Shown here: one piece after another, positions 24,915 to 34,097 of the stretch
Layout of the letters: each line of letters starts with the position of its first letter
Position numbering within the stretch: the first letter of the stretch is position 1
Origin: RPQJ01 sp963700045
GTDB lineage: Bacteria > Pseudomonadota > Gammaproteobacteria > Steroidobacterales > Steroidobacteraceae
Direction of reading: 5' to 3'
NCBI GenBank assembly: GCA_963700045.1
Contig: CAVOWK010000022.1
Location: 108,859-172,858 of the forward strand
DNA: 64,000 bases
Notes under the pieces: generated by a model
What the model was told of the DNA's origin: nothing
Databases searched by the model: none
What the model saw: the letters and a program-made list of their open reading frames with translations, nothing else
Program-made: the position numbers and the translations under genes

Positions 24915-26336
24915 ATGAACGCTGCTGTAATTGCTTCGAAGCCTGGCCAGGACTACGTCGTGGCCGACCTTGCGCTCGCCGACTGGGGCCGCAAGGAAAT
25001 GCTGATTGCCGAAAGCGAGATGCCTGGCCTGATGGCCATCCGCAAGGAGTTCGCCAGGGAGCAACCGCTCAAGGGCGCACGCATTGCCGGCTCGCTGCAC
25101 ATGACCATCCAGACCGCGATGCTGATCGACACGTTGAAGGCGCTCGGCGCCGACGTGCGCTGGGCCTCGTGCAACATCTACTCCACCCAGGACCACGCCG
25201 CTGCCTACGTCGCCGCGACGGGCACGCCGGTCTTCGCCTACAAGGGCGAGACGCTGGACGACTACTGGGAATACACCCACCGCATCTTCGAATGGCCGAA
25301 CGGCCAGCACGCCAACATGATCCTCGACGACGGCGGCGATGCGACGCTGCTGCTGCTCCTCGGCACGAAGGCCGAGAAGGACGCGTCGCTGATCTCGAAG
25401 CCGACGAACGAGGAAGAAGTCTCGCTGTACAACTCGATCCGCAAACGCCTCGAGTCCAGCCCCGGCTGGTATTCGAAGCGCCTCGCGCAGATCCAGGGCG
25501 TGACCGAAGAAACGACGACGGGCGTGAAGCGCCTGTACGGTTTCGCGAAGAAGGGTGAACTGCCGTTCCCCGCGATCAACGTCAACGACTCGGTCACCAA
25601 GTCGAAGTTCGACAATCTCTACGGCTGCCGTGAGTCACTGGTCGACGCGATCAAGCGCGCTACCGACGTGATGATTGCCGGCAAGGTCGCAGTCGTCGCG
25701 GGTTACGGCGACGTCGGCAAGGGCTCGGCGGAATCGCTGCGCGCCCTGTCAGCCCAGGTGTGGATCACCGAAATCGACCCGATCTGCGCGCTGCAGGCGG
25801 CGATGGAAGGCTACCGCGTCGTGACCATGGACGAAGCCTGCGACAAGGCTGACATCTTCGTCACCGCCACCGGCAACGTGAACGTGATCAACCACGAGCA
25901 CATGAAGCGGATGAAGAACCAGGCCATCGTCTGCAACATCGGCCACTTCGACAGCGAAATCGAGATCGCCGCGCTGAAGCAGTACACCTGGGAAAGCATC
26001 AAGCCGCAGGTCGATCACGTGGTCTTCCCCGACGGCAAGCGCCTGATCATCCTGGCGGAAGGCCGCCTCGTGAACCTGGGCTGCGGCACGGGTCACCCGT
26101 CGTTCGTGATGTCGAACTCGTTCACGAACCAGGTGCTCGCGCAGATCGAGCTGTTCAAGCACGGCGCGAAGTACGGCAAGGAAGTCTACGTGCTGCCGAA
26201 GCACCTGGACGAGAAGGTCGCGCAGCTGCACCTCGAGCGCATCGGCGTGCACCTGACGACGCTGACGCCGGAGCAGGCGGCGTACATCGGTGTGTCGGCG
26301 CAAGGTCCGTTCAAGACCGACCATTACCGGTACTAG
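24915..26336 (+). CDS. ahcY: Adenosylhomocysteinase
   Basis: AhcY splits S-adenosylhomocysteine into homocysteine and adenosine, relieving product inhibition of methyltransferases. The 473-residue product has DYVVADLALADWGRKEM at the start, the NAD-binding GYGDVGKGSAESLRAL, EIDPICALQAAMEGY, and the C-terminal KTDHYRY that closes the NAD site of the neighbouring subunit. I take ATG 24915, preceded by GAGAGG; the open frame extends upstream through the riboswitch but that is not coding. A strong terminator follows. Confidence 0.97.
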   Translation: MNAAVIASKPGQDYVVADLALADWGRKEMLIAESEMPGLMAIRKEFAREQPLKGARIAGSLHMTIQTAMLIDTLKALGADVRWASCNIYSTQDHAAAYVAATGTPVFAYKGETLDDYWEYTHRIFEWPNGQHANMILDDGGDATLLLLLGTKAEKDASLISKPTNEEEVSLYNSIRKRLESSPGWYSKRLAQIQGVTEETTTGVKRLYGFAKKGELPFPAINVNDSVTKSKFDNLYGCRESLVDAIKRATDVMIAGKVAVVAGYGDVGKGSAESLRALSAQVWITEIDPICALQAAMEGYRVVTMDEACDKADIFVTATGNVNVINHEHMKRMKNQAIVCNIGHFDSEIEIAALKQYTWESIKPQVDHVVFPDGKRLIILAEGRLVNLGCGTGHPSFVMSNSFTNQVLAQIELFKHGAKYGKEVYVLPKHLDEKVAQLHLERIGVHLTTLTPEQAAYIGVSAQGPFKTDHYRY

Positions 26337-26403
26337 CCGGCTGCACCAGTCCCTGGCCAGCAAGGGGTCAGGGGTTGGCGGATAGGGGTTAGTCGGAACG
26401 AAG

Positions 26404-26432
26404 ACGGCCGCCATGGGGCGGCCGTTTTCTTT
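26404..26432 (+). terminator. Intrinsic terminator after ahcY
   Basis: An eight-base perfect stem CGGCCGCC / GGCGGCCG (26405-26412 and 26417-26424) with loop ATGG is followed by TTTTCTTT. It lies between the convergent ahcY and dps genes. The minus strand has no equivalent T-run, so it mainly serves ahcY. Confidence 0.85.
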
Positions 26433-26453
26433 GGCTCCGGCGCGACCGCGCGC

Positions 26454-26948
26454 TCAATTCTCCAGCAGGCTGCGCAGCATCCAGGCCGTTTTTTCGTGCA
26501 CGTCGAGCCGCTGCGTCAGCAGGTCGGCTGTCGGCTGGTCATTGGCCTTGTCCACGACCGCAAAGAGTTTGCGCGCGGTTCGAGCCGTGGCTTCCTGCGC
26601 CGCGACCAGATGGCGAATCATGTCGTCGGCCGCAGGCACACCCTCGACCTCCCTGATCGACGCGAGCTTGACGAACTGCCGGTAGGTCCCTGGCGCGGGA
26701 TGCCCCAGTGCGCGGATGCGTTCGGCGATCACGTCGAGCGCGTTCCATTGCTCGGTGTACTGACCCATGAACATCAGGTGCAGGCTGTTGAACTGCGGCC
26801 CGGTCACGTTCCAGTGAAAATTGTGAGTCATCAGGTAAAGGGTGTAACTGTCGGCAAGCAGCCGCGACAGGCCTTCTGCAATCTCCTGTCGGTCGCGACC
26901 AGAAATCCCGATGTCGATCGGCGCCGTCTGCGGTTTCTTCTTTGCCAT
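26454..26948 (-). CDS. dps: Dps-family ferritin-like DNA-protection protein
   Basis: Dps proteins form 12-subunit shells that oxidise and store iron and can bind DNA. The 164-residue product has the ferroxidase-site pattern THNFHWNVTGPQFNSLHLMF, followed by QYTEQWNALDVIAERIRALG with the Asp/Glu ligands. The N-terminus MAKKKPQ is Lys-rich, which often helps DNA binding. The start is ATG 26948. It converges with ahcY; about 220 non-coding bases lie upstream. Confidence 0.92.
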   Translation of the reverse strand: MAKKKPQTAPIDIGISGRDRQEIAEGLSRLLADSYTLYLMTHNFHWNVTGPQFNSLHLMFMGQYTEQWNALDVIAERIRALGHPAPGTYRQFVKLASIREVEGVPAADDMIRHLVAAQEATARTARKLFAVVDKANDQPTADLLTQRLDVHEKTAWMLRSLLEN

Positions 26949-27169
26949 GGGGAGACCTCGTGGATTGTGGAAGACGTCGGGTTGAGCCTAAGCCGGATTC
27001 GCTCACCGGTCCTGAGGACTACCCGAAGAGATTGACTGCTGACAGCCGCGGTGGTTTCGGAGTGCGGCGGTGCGTAAAGCGGCGCCGGCACGCCATCACG
27101 ATGGTTACCCGGATAATAGTACGAATGACTCGTATTGGTATGTTTCGACTTGTCCCGTTTTTCTGACCG
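26949..27169. other. Non-coding stretch upstream of dps
   Basis: No gene is supported between the dps start and the O-methyltransferase stop. It contains an AT-rich imperfect palindrome around TACGAATGACTCGTA (27119-27133), unusual in this GC-rich DNA, which could be an operator or part of the dps promoter. No match to a named regulator site can be claimed. Confidence 0.4.
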
Positions 27170-27835
27170 TTATCCCCTCTTCCGCACTACCGTCAGCCCG
27201 TCCCCCATCGGCAGCAACGACAGGTCGACGCGCTCGTCCCGGTGCAGCACCTCGTTGAAATGCCGGAGCGCCACGGTGTCGGCATCCGCGACTTCCGGAT
27301 CGGCGACGCGTCCGCTCCACAACGTGTTGTCGACCAGCGCCAGCCCACCCGTCCGCAGCAGCGCAAGGGTTCGCTCGTAGTACGCCAGGTAGTTGGTCTT
27401 GTCCGCGTCGATGAACGCGAAGTCGAAAGTCCCGCCCTGTCCCTCTGCGACCAGTGCATCGAGCGTCTCGGTCGCCGGCGCCAGCCGCAGATCGATCTTG
27501 TGATCGACGCCCGCTCGCTTCCAGTAGCGACGCGCGACGGCAGTCCATTCCTCGCTCACGTCGCACGCAATCACGCGCCCGTCGTCGGGCAAGGCCAGCG
27601 CCGTCGCGAGTGACGAATATCCGGTAAACACCCCGACCTCGAGGCAGCGCCGGGCGCCGGTCAGGCGCACGAGCAGCGCCATGAACTGGCCCTGCTCCGG
27701 GGAAATCTGCATGGACCGCTGCGTCAGCTCCGCCGTCTCCTCGCGCAGGGCGAGCAGGAGCGGCGGCTCGCGCAGTGAGACGTCGTTCATGTATTCGTAG
27801 AGCGAATCCGTGAGCACGATCGAACGGTTCGACAT
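27170..27835 (-). CDS. Class I SAM-dependent O-methyltransferase
   Basis: This 221-residue enzyme belongs to the small cation-dependent O-methyltransferases related to caffeoyl-CoA and catechol methyltransferases. The SAM-binding motif I is CLEVGVFTGYSSLATAL, and the metal-binding residues are suggested by FAFIDADKTNYLAYYE and ALVDNTLW. AGGAGG four bases before the ATG at 27835 fixes the start; the open frame extends further upstream. It diverges from cpdA. The natural acceptor is unknown. Confidence 0.88.
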   Translation of the reverse strand: MSNRSIVLTDSLYEYMNDVSLREPPLLLALREETAELTQRSMQISPEQGQFMALLVRLTGARRCLEVGVFTGYSSLATALALPDDGRVIACDVSEEWTAVARRYWKRAGVDHKIDLRLAPATETLDALVAEGQGGTFDFAFIDADKTNYLAYYERTLALLRTGGLALVDNTLWSGRVADPEVADADTVALRHFNEVLHRDERVDLSLLPMGDGLTVVRKRG

Positions 27836-27881
27836 GGGGCCTCCTGATCGCGGACAGATTTTGCGATGATGCCTGTCCTCT

Positions 27882-28709
27882 ATGCCGAAGACGACGATTC
27901 CCACGACGGCGCTGCCGCACAACCCGCCACAGGGCATGGGCAGCGTCCGCCTGGTCCAGCTCACGGATACGCACCTGATGCGGGACCCCGGCGCATCGCT
28001 GCGGGGGGCGCGCACGCTGCCGCGCCTGCAGGCCTGTCTCGCGCACGCGCAGCATCATTTCTTTCCTGTCGACGCCGTGCTGCTGACGGGCGACATCGTC
28101 CACGACGAGCCCGCGGCCTACGGCACGGTCGATCTGCTGTTCGGCGGGCTGGGCGTGCCGATCCTGGCGATTCCGGGCAATCACGACGATCCCGACGAAA
28201 TGCGACGACAACTGGGCCACTCCCCGTTCCAGGTCGGTGGGCAATGGTTCACGCGCAACGGCTGGCAGGTCTTGCTGCTGGAGTCCTGGTTCGCCGAATC
28301 GGCCGATGGCGAGGGACAACTGGGATCGGCGCAACTGCAGTCCGCCGAGCGTGCCCTGGCCGAGGGCATCGAGCCGCATGCGCTGGTGGTGCTGCATCAC
28401 CCACCGGTGCCGATGGATTCGCCGTCGCTCGATGAACTGGGGCTGCTCGACGGTCCCGAACTCGCCGCCACCGTGGCGCGACATCCGCGGGTCCGCGGCG
28501 TGTGCTGGGGTCATGCGCACCAGGCGCTCGACCTGTACCGGGCAGGCGACGTGCGGTTCATGTGCACGCCGGCGACGTGCATGCAGTTCAAGCCGCGCAA
28601 CGATTTCGCGGCGGACGACCGGCCGCCGGGATATCGCGTGATCGACCTGTTCGCGGACGGCTCGATCGCGTCCGAGGTCGTGTGGCTGGAGGGCTACCGC
28701 GACGACTGA
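27882..28709 (+). CDS. cpdA: 3',5'-cyclic AMP phosphodiesterase (CpdA-like metallophosphoesterase)
   Basis: CpdA hydrolyses cAMP using two metal ions. The 275-residue calcineurin-type protein has the metal-binding set QLTDTHL, LLTGDIVHDEP, IPGNHDD, VVLHHPPV and WGHAHQ in order. Motif choice and size fit class III cyclic-nucleotide phosphodiesterases, but related enzymes act on other phosphodiesters. The C-terminal region after MCTPATCMQF completes the fold. It converges with crcB with one base between the two stops. Confidence 0.85.
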   Translation: MPKTTIPTTALPHNPPQGMGSVRLVQLTDTHLMRDPGASLRGARTLPRLQACLAHAQHHFFPVDAVLLTGDIVHDEPAAYGTVDLLFGGLGVPILAIPGNHDDPDEMRRQLGHSPFQVGGQWFTRNGWQVLLLESWFAESADGEGQLGSAQLQSAERALAEGIEPHALVVLHHPPVPMDSPSLDELGLLDGPELAATVARHPRVRGVCWGHAHQALDLYRAGDVRFMCTPATCMQFKPRNDFAADDRPPGYRVIDLFADGSIASEVVWLEGYRDD

Positions 28710-28710
28710 C

Positions 28711-29232
28711 TCAGCGCAGCAGCGACGTTACGAGCGCATACGCTAACGCCGCCGCGAGCAGGCACAACACCAGCGATGCCACGGCGTAAGCGGCGGCGGC
28801 GCCAACGGAACCGCGTTCGACGAGTTGCAGCGTCTCGAGCGAGAACGCCGAGAACGTCGTGAAACCGCCGAGCATGCCGACGACCAGCAGGACACGCAGC
28901 TCCTGGCGGTCATGCAGCGGATTCGACGGCGCGAACAGTGCGCCGAGCGCGCCCACGGCCAGGCAACCCAGCACGTTCACGACGAGCGTGCCCCAGGGAA
29001 ACGTGTACCCCGCCATGCGGCCCACGAGCGTCGAGACCAAGAGCCGGCTCGCGCCGCCCAGGCCGCTGCCGAGGGCGACCAGCAGGTACCAATGCCACGC
29101 GGGTTCAGTCAGACGAATCTCCCTGGCGGAGCGCGCGGCGGCGCATCCGCGCGGCCGTCGTGTCCGTGATTTCCGCAGCAGTCTAAGGCCCGCAGCGGAG
29201 CGGCGCGAGCGCGCTGCTAAGATACGCCGCAC
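28711..29232 (-). CDS. crcB: Fluoride ion channel CrcB/Fluc, start uncertain
   Basis: Fluc/CrcB proteins are small dimeric fluoride exporters. The conserved part (about 130 residues) has four membrane helices and the family motifs GGASRLLVS, PWGTLVVNVLGCLAVG and GGFTTFSAFSLE (with the Phe-box and central Na+ site). It begins near 29112, where no ATG, GTG or TTG is in frame; an AGGGAG there precedes ATT-CGT-CTG, so a CTG start is conceivable. The first in-frame ATG is at 29232 and would add about 40 Arg-rich residues unlike the family. No fluoride riboswitch was recognised. Confidence 0.85.
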   Translation of the reverse strand: MRRILAARSRRSAAGLRLLRKSRTRRPRGCAAARSAREIRLTEPAWHWYLLVALGSGLGGASRLLVSTLVGRMAGYTFPWGTLVVNVLGCLAVGALGALFAPSNPLHDRQELRVLLVVGMLGGFTTFSAFSLETLQLVERGSVGAAAAYAVASLVLCLLAAALAYALVTSLLR

Positions 29233-29286
29233 TCGCCGCCCCGCCCTGGCAGGGGACGGCCATCAACACCGCGGGAGTCCATCGAC

Positions 29287-30555
29287 GTGAGCCTGTTCCA
29301 AGAAGCCTGCAAGTACATCCCCGGCGGCGTGAATTCGCCGGTGCGAGCCTTCCGCGGCGTCGGCGGCGAACCCATTTTCTTCGCGCGGGCCAAGGGCTCG
29401 CGGGTCTGGTCGGCCGATGGCCGCGAGTTCATCGACTACGTGGGCTCGTGGGGTCCGATGATCCTGGGTCACGCGCACCCGGACGTGATCCGCGCGGTGC
29501 AGGAAGCAGCGGTCAATGGACTTTCGTTCGGCGCGCCCACGGAAATCGAGACCGTCGTCGCGCGCAAGATCATCGAGCTGGTGCCGTCGATCGAACTCGT
29601 GCGCATGTGCAGTTCAGGCACCGAAGCCACGATGAGCGCGATCCGCCTTGCGCGCGGCTTCACCGGTCGGCAGAAGATCGTCAAGTTCGAAGGTTGCTAT
29701 CACGGCCACTCCGATTCGCTGCTGGTGAAGGCCGGTTCCGGCATGCTCACCCTCGGCGTGCCCACTTCGCCGGGCGTACCGCCTGAACTCGCCGCGCACA
29801 CGCTCACGCTCTCGTACAACGACATCGCGCAGGTGCGGCAGCTGTTCGGTGAGATGGGCCCGGACATCGCGTGCGTCATCGTCGAGCCGGTCGCCGGCAA
29901 CATGAACTGCATTCCGCCGGTGCCCGGCTTCCTCGAAGCGCTGCGCGAGGAATGCACCAGGCACGGCGCCGTGCTGATCTTCGACGAAGTAATGACGGGC
30001 TTCCGCGTCGCGAAAGGCGGTGCGCAGGAGCTGTATGGGATCAAGCCGGACCTCACCACGCTCGGCAAGATCGTGGGCGGCGGCATGCCGGTCGGTGTCT
30101 TCGGCGGCCGTCGCGACATCATGTCGCACATCGCGCCGCTTGGCCCGGTCTACCAGGCGGGCACGCTGTCTGGAAACCCAGTCGCGATGGCGGCTGGTCT
30201 CGCGACGCTGAACGGCATCGACGCCCCGGGTTTCCATGCACACCTGGCCAGGCTCACCGACCGGCTCGTGCACGGCATCAAGCAGGCGGCGCAGCAGGCA
30301 GGCGTGCCGCTCGCGACCAATCACGTCTGCGGCATGTTCGGGCTGTTCTTCACGGCCGCCCCGCACGTGAACAGTTACGCCGAAGCCACGGCCTGCGACG
30401 TCGAGCGTTTCAAGAAGTTCTTCCACGGCATGCTGCAGGAGGGCGTGTATCTCGCGCCGTCGGCGTTCGAAGCAGGATTTGTTTCGGTTGCGCACACCGA
30501 AGCCGACATCGACGCGACGATCGCGGCCGCTTCCCGGGTGTTCAAGGGACTCTGA
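29287..30555 (+). CDS. hemL: Glutamate-1-semialdehyde 2,1-aminomutase
   Basis: HemL makes 5-aminolevulinate in the C5 heme pathway with PLP. The 422-residue product has the family start AACKYIPGGVNSPVRAF-like region (here EACKYIPGGVNSPVRAFRGV), the phosphate-binding SSGTEATMSAIRLARG, ILIFDEVMTGFRV, and the PLP lysine in TLGKIVGGGMPVG. The start is GTG at 29287 with GGGAG upstream. It diverges from crcB; 61 bases separate it from the acyltransferase. Confidence 0.96.
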   Translation: MSLFQEACKYIPGGVNSPVRAFRGVGGEPIFFARAKGSRVWSADGREFIDYVGSWGPMILGHAHPDVIRAVQEAAVNGLSFGAPTEIETVVARKIIELVPSIELVRMCSSGTEATMSAIRLARGFTGRQKIVKFEGCYHGHSDSLLVKAGSGMLTLGVPTSPGVPPELAAHTLTLSYNDIAQVRQLFGEMGPDIACVIVEPVAGNMNCIPPVPGFLEALREECTRHGAVLIFDEVMTGFRVAKGGAQELYGIKPDLTTLGKIVGGGMPVGVFGGRRDIMSHIAPLGPVYQAGTLSGNPVAMAAGLATLNGIDAPGFHAHLARLTDRLVHGIKQAAQQAGVPLATNHVCGMFGLFFTAAPHVNSYAEATACDVERFKKFFHGMLQEGVYLAPSAFEAGFVSVAHTEADIDATIAAASRVFKGL

Positions 30556-30616
30556 TCTGCCGTTGCCGACCCCAATTCGGGACCGGTGACGCACGGGTCG
30601 GAGCTGCCATCGCGCA

Positions 30617-32593
30617 ATGCACCACTACCGTGCCGACATCGACGGGCTCAGGGCGGTCGCGATCGTTCCCGTCGTGCTGTTTCATGCGGGGGCCAGCGCC
30701 TTTTCAGGCGGCTTCGTCGGCGTCGACGTGTTCTTCGTCATCTCGGGGTTCCTGATCACCGGCCTGATCCGCCACGAAATCGACACCGGCAGGTTTTCGC
30801 TCGCGAATTTCTACGAGCGGCGCGTGCGCCGGCTGTTACCGGCGCTGTTCGCAATGCTGCTCGTGGTCACGGTCTTCGCTGCGTGGCTCCTGCTGCCTGC
30901 GGATCTCGCGGATTACGCCAAGAGCGTGCTGGCGACGAGCCTCTTCGCCTCGAATTTCCTCTTCTGGCAGGAAGCCGGCTACTTCGGTCGCGCCGCGGAA
31001 GAAATGCCGTTGCTGCACACATGGTCGCTCGCCGTCGAGGAACAGTTCTACATCCTGTTTCCGCTGTTCCTGCTGTTCGTCGCGACGCGGCACGGCAATC
31101 GTTACGTCGCTGCAACCGCCCTGGTGACTGCGGCATCGTTCCTGCTGTCCGTGGCCGGCGTGGCCGTCGCGCGCGACGCTGCGTTCTATCTCGCCCCCTC
31201 GCGCGCCTGGGAACTCGGGATCGGAGCGCTGCTGGCCCTGGGCGCGATTCCTGCATCGCACCGAAAGCACCTGCGTTCGCTCGTCGCGCTGCTCGGCATC
31301 GCGGCGATCGCATGCAGCGTGACGCTGTACTCGCCGTCGACACCATTCCCCGGCGTGGCCGCGCTGCTGCCGTGCCTCGGCGCCGGCGCGATCATCTGGG
31401 CCGGCAGCGGCGGACACAACCTCGTGGGCGATGCGCTCGGCGCGCGACCGCTCGTGTTGACCGGACTGGTTTCGTATTCGCTTTACCTCTGGCACTGGCC
31501 ACTGCTGACACTGGGCCGCTACCACGCCGTACGTGACCTGACGACCGGCGAGACGGCCCTCCTGCTGTCGTTGTCCGTCATCGCGGCGGTCGCTTCCTGG
31601 CGCTACGTCGAGCGCCCCTTCCGCGGCAAGAGCGGCCTGCTCAAACGGCGCCAGTTGTTCGGCGTCGCGCTGTCCGTCATGGCCATCGCGGTCATCGCCA
31701 GCGGCGCCGCGATCGTCGCCGACGGCTGGCCGTCCCGGTCTGAGCCAGCGGTGCGCCGGATCATCGACGGTGGCAACGACCGGCGATCGCGCGACTGGGA
31801 ATGCGGCGACGCGACGCCCGCCCAGGTTCGCAACGGGCAACTCTGCAGGACGGGCAGTCCGCAGGCCGCAACGCCCACGTTCCTCGTCTGGGGCGACTCA
31901 CACGCCCGCGCCATGGCCGATGCGATCGGCGCCGCGGGCGCGCGGGTGGGTGCTGCCGGACTGCTCGCACTGCGGCCTGGCTGCGCCCCGCTGCGCGACG
32001 CCGAAGTCTCCGGTCACGACGCCGAGCACGATTGCAGTGCCTTCACCGATGCCGTGCTCGCGCTTTCGGCCCGCTCGCCTGGCGTGACGGACGTGGTGCT
32101 GGCCGGTCGCTGGGCACTGCTGGCGGAAGGTACGCGCTTTGGCCGGGAATCCGGCGAGACGGTGTACCTGTCGGACTCATCCACTGCCGAGCGTTCACTC
32201 GCGGAGAATCACCGCGTCTTTGCGCGCGCGTTGCGCGACTCGGTCGAGGCACTGGTCGCGCAGGGCAAACGCGTCTGGATCGTTGCTGCCGTGCCGGAGG
32301 TCGGCTGGAACGTTCCCTCGGTGCTGGCAAGGTCGCAGCGCTTCGGCCGCGTTCCGCCGGCGGCACCGACACGCGCGGAATACGCAACGCGGCAGGCATT
32401 CGTGCTGGCCACCCTCGACGAGCTCGAGGCACTGCCCGGAGTCGAGGTCTTGCGGCCGGACACACTGCTGTGCCGCGACGTTTACTGCGACGTCACCCGC
32501 GATGGAATGCCCCTGTACTTCGACAGTCATCACCTGACACTGCGGGGTGGCACGATGCTCGAGCCACTGTTCGCAGAGATCTTCAGTCGCTGA
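30617..32593 (+). CDS. OafA/YrhL-type acyltransferase fused to SGNH domain
   Basis: This 658-residue membrane protein matches the acyltransferase-3 plus SGNH architecture that O-acetylates O-antigen or other surface polysaccharides. The N-terminal motif YRADIDGLRAVAIVPVVLFH, the FFVISGFLITGLI segment and YERRVRRLLPAL are typical, followed by about ten membrane helices to around residue 380. The C-terminal soluble domain has the SGNH nucleophile block LVWGDSHARAM and the late catalytic pair DSHHLT. It is followed by a Tat lipoprotein and a convergent glycosyltransferase, suggesting a surface-glycan role (inference). Confidence 0.9.
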   Translation: MHHYRADIDGLRAVAIVPVVLFHAGASAFSGGFVGVDVFFVISGFLITGLIRHEIDTGRFSLANFYERRVRRLLPALFAMLLVVTVFAAWLLLPADLADYAKSVLATSLFASNFLFWQEAGYFGRAAEEMPLLHTWSLAVEEQFYILFPLFLLFVATRHGNRYVAATALVTAASFLLSVAGVAVARDAAFYLAPSRAWELGIGALLALGAIPASHRKHLRSLVALLGIAAIACSVTLYSPSTPFPGVAALLPCLGAGAIIWAGSGGHNLVGDALGARPLVLTGLVSYSLYLWHWPLLTLGRYHAVRDLTTGETALLLSLSVIAAVASWRYVERPFRGKSGLLKRRQLFGVALSVMAIAVIASGAAIVADGWPSRSEPAVRRIIDGGNDRRSRDWECGDATPAQVRNGQLCRTGSPQAATPTFLVWGDSHARAMADAIGAAGARVGAAGLLALRPGCAPLRDAEVSGHDAEHDCSAFTDAVLALSARSPGVTDVVLAGRWALLAEGTRFGRESGETVYLSDSSTAERSLAENHRVFARALRDSVEALVAQGKRVWIVAAVPEVGWNVPSVLARSQRFGRVPPAAPTRAEYATRQAFVLATLDELEALPGVEVLRPDTLLCRDVYCDVTRDGMPLYFDSHHLTLRGGTMLEPLFAEIFSR

Positions 32594-32660
32594 CCGCCGG
32601 GCCAAGGTTTCACCCCCCGTGAGCCGAGTCAAACCCGCAGCTGATTCCCGGTCGTTCTCG

Positions 32661-34088
32661 ATGACGCCATCCGGCCGGGCCCTCACCCGGCGCGAAGTCA
32701 TCGCCGGGCTGGCGGCCGCCGGCATGGTCAGCGGCTGCCTGTCCGAGGAGGACAGCGATGTTCCTGCCCGGCGCACGTCGAAATCCTTCGGCGGCATGAC
32801 CATCTACAATGACACCATGCTGCCCCCGCTCGCCGGCACGTTCCCCGCCTATACCGATCACTCGCCGCGGGTTCCGGTGTACTGCGTAACGCCCGGCAAC
32901 ACCGGCTACATCCATCGTTACTACGACAGTTCGCCGTTCAGCCCCTCCGGCCGCTACCTGGCGGTCACGCGCCTGCCTTTCGAAGATCGTCGGCCGCAAC
33001 CCGGCGAGGTCGCCGAAATCTCGGTGATCGATCTCGCCACGGGCGACACTCGCACCGTCGCGGAGACGCGCGGCTGGGACGTGCAGTTGGGAGCACAACT
33101 GCAGTGGGGCGCGGACGACCGGACCTTGCTCTTCAACGACCTCGAAGTCCGCGACTGGATGCCTTACGGAGTGCGGCTCGACCTGCAGACGGGCGAGTCG
33201 CGACGTCTCGGCGGCACGATCTACTCGGTCTCGTCCGACGGCCGCTGGGCTGCCAGTCCCTGCCTGCGTCGAATGGCCGTGACGCAGCAGGGCTACGGCG
33301 TGGTGGTGCCGCAGGAATACGTCCCCGAGAACCGGGGCGCCAGCGAGGATGACGGCATCTGGATCACCGACCTGCAGAGCGGCAATTCGCGGCTGCTGGT
33401 GTCCCTGGCGCAGATCGTCGACCGTGTCGTTCCTGTGCTGCCGGCCGCCAGCCAGCGTGGCGACTTCTTCGGCTTCCACGTGAAGTGGAACCCGCAGGGG
33501 ACGCGCCTGATGCTGGCCTTGCGCTGGTTGCCGCGCAGCCTGTTGCCCTGGAAACGCAAGCGGCGCTACGGCGCCAAGCACGTGATCACGATGAATGCCG
33601 ACGGCAGCCAGGTGCGCGTCGCGGTGTCGGCCGAGCGCTGGGCGCACGGCGGACATCATCCGAACTGGTGGCCCGACGGTGAACACGTGCTCATGAACCT
33701 GAACACGCAGGGCGACGGTTTGCGTTTCGCGCGACTTGCACTGGATGGCTCGACCTGCGAAACGCTGGTGCCAGGCATTCATGGCTCGGGCCATCCGACG
33801 GTGCATCCGGACGGCCGGCACCTGCTGACTGACACCTACGTCGACGAACCGCTCGCTTTTGGTGACGGCACGGCACCGATTCGACTCATCGACCTGCGCA
33901 GCGGCATCGAGACACAACTGCTCCGTATCGGCATCCAGCCCCTGGCGGAAAGCTCGACCGGTGCGTTGCGCGTCGATCCCCACCCGGCGTGGGATCGTTC
34001 ACATACACGGATCGCCTTCAATGCCTGCCCGGACGGCAAGCGCCGCGTGTTCGTCGCCGACCTCAGCGAAATGCTCCACGCCGGCTGA
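32661..34088 (+). CDS. Tat-exported lipoprotein with WD40/PD40-like beta-propeller
   Basis: The 475-residue protein begins with a twin-arginine signal ending in a lipobox-like site (LTRREVIAGLAAAGMVSGC, Cys26). The rest consists of repeated beta-propeller blades of the TolB/PD40 type: FSPSGRYLAVTRLPF, QWGADDRTLLFND, VSSDGRWAASP, KWNPQGTRLMLAL, NWWPDGEHVLMNL, VHPDGRHLL and HPAWDRSHTRIAF. It resembles oligogalacturonate-lyase-like propellers in blade spacing, but I see no proof of lyase activity. I take ATG 32661; a GTG at 32619 with AAGG upstream is also possible. It closely follows the acyltransferase. Confidence 0.75.
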   Translation: MTPSGRALTRREVIAGLAAAGMVSGCLSEEDSDVPARRTSKSFGGMTIYNDTMLPPLAGTFPAYTDHSPRVPVYCVTPGNTGYIHRYYDSSPFSPSGRYLAVTRLPFEDRRPQPGEVAEISVIDLATGDTRTVAETRGWDVQLGAQLQWGADDRTLLFNDLEVRDWMPYGVRLDLQTGESRRLGGTIYSVSSDGRWAASPCLRRMAVTQQGYGVVVPQEYVPENRGASEDDGIWITDLQSGNSRLLVSLAQIVDRVVPVLPAASQRGDFFGFHVKWNPQGTRLMLALRWLPRSLLPWKRKRRYGAKHVITMNADGSQVRVAVSAERWAHGGHHPNWWPDGEHVLMNLNTQGDGLRFARLALDGSTCETLVPGIHGSGHPTVHPDGRHLLTDTYVDEPLAFGDGTAPIRLIDLRSGIETQLLRIGIQPLAESSTGALRVDPHPAWDRSHTRIAFNACPDGKRRVFVADLSEMLHAG

Positions 34089-34097
34089 CGGGAGACG

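Noticed and set aside
29113..29286. Possible fluoride riboswitch upstream of crcB
   Set aside because: The conserved aptamer core was not found in the short leader.
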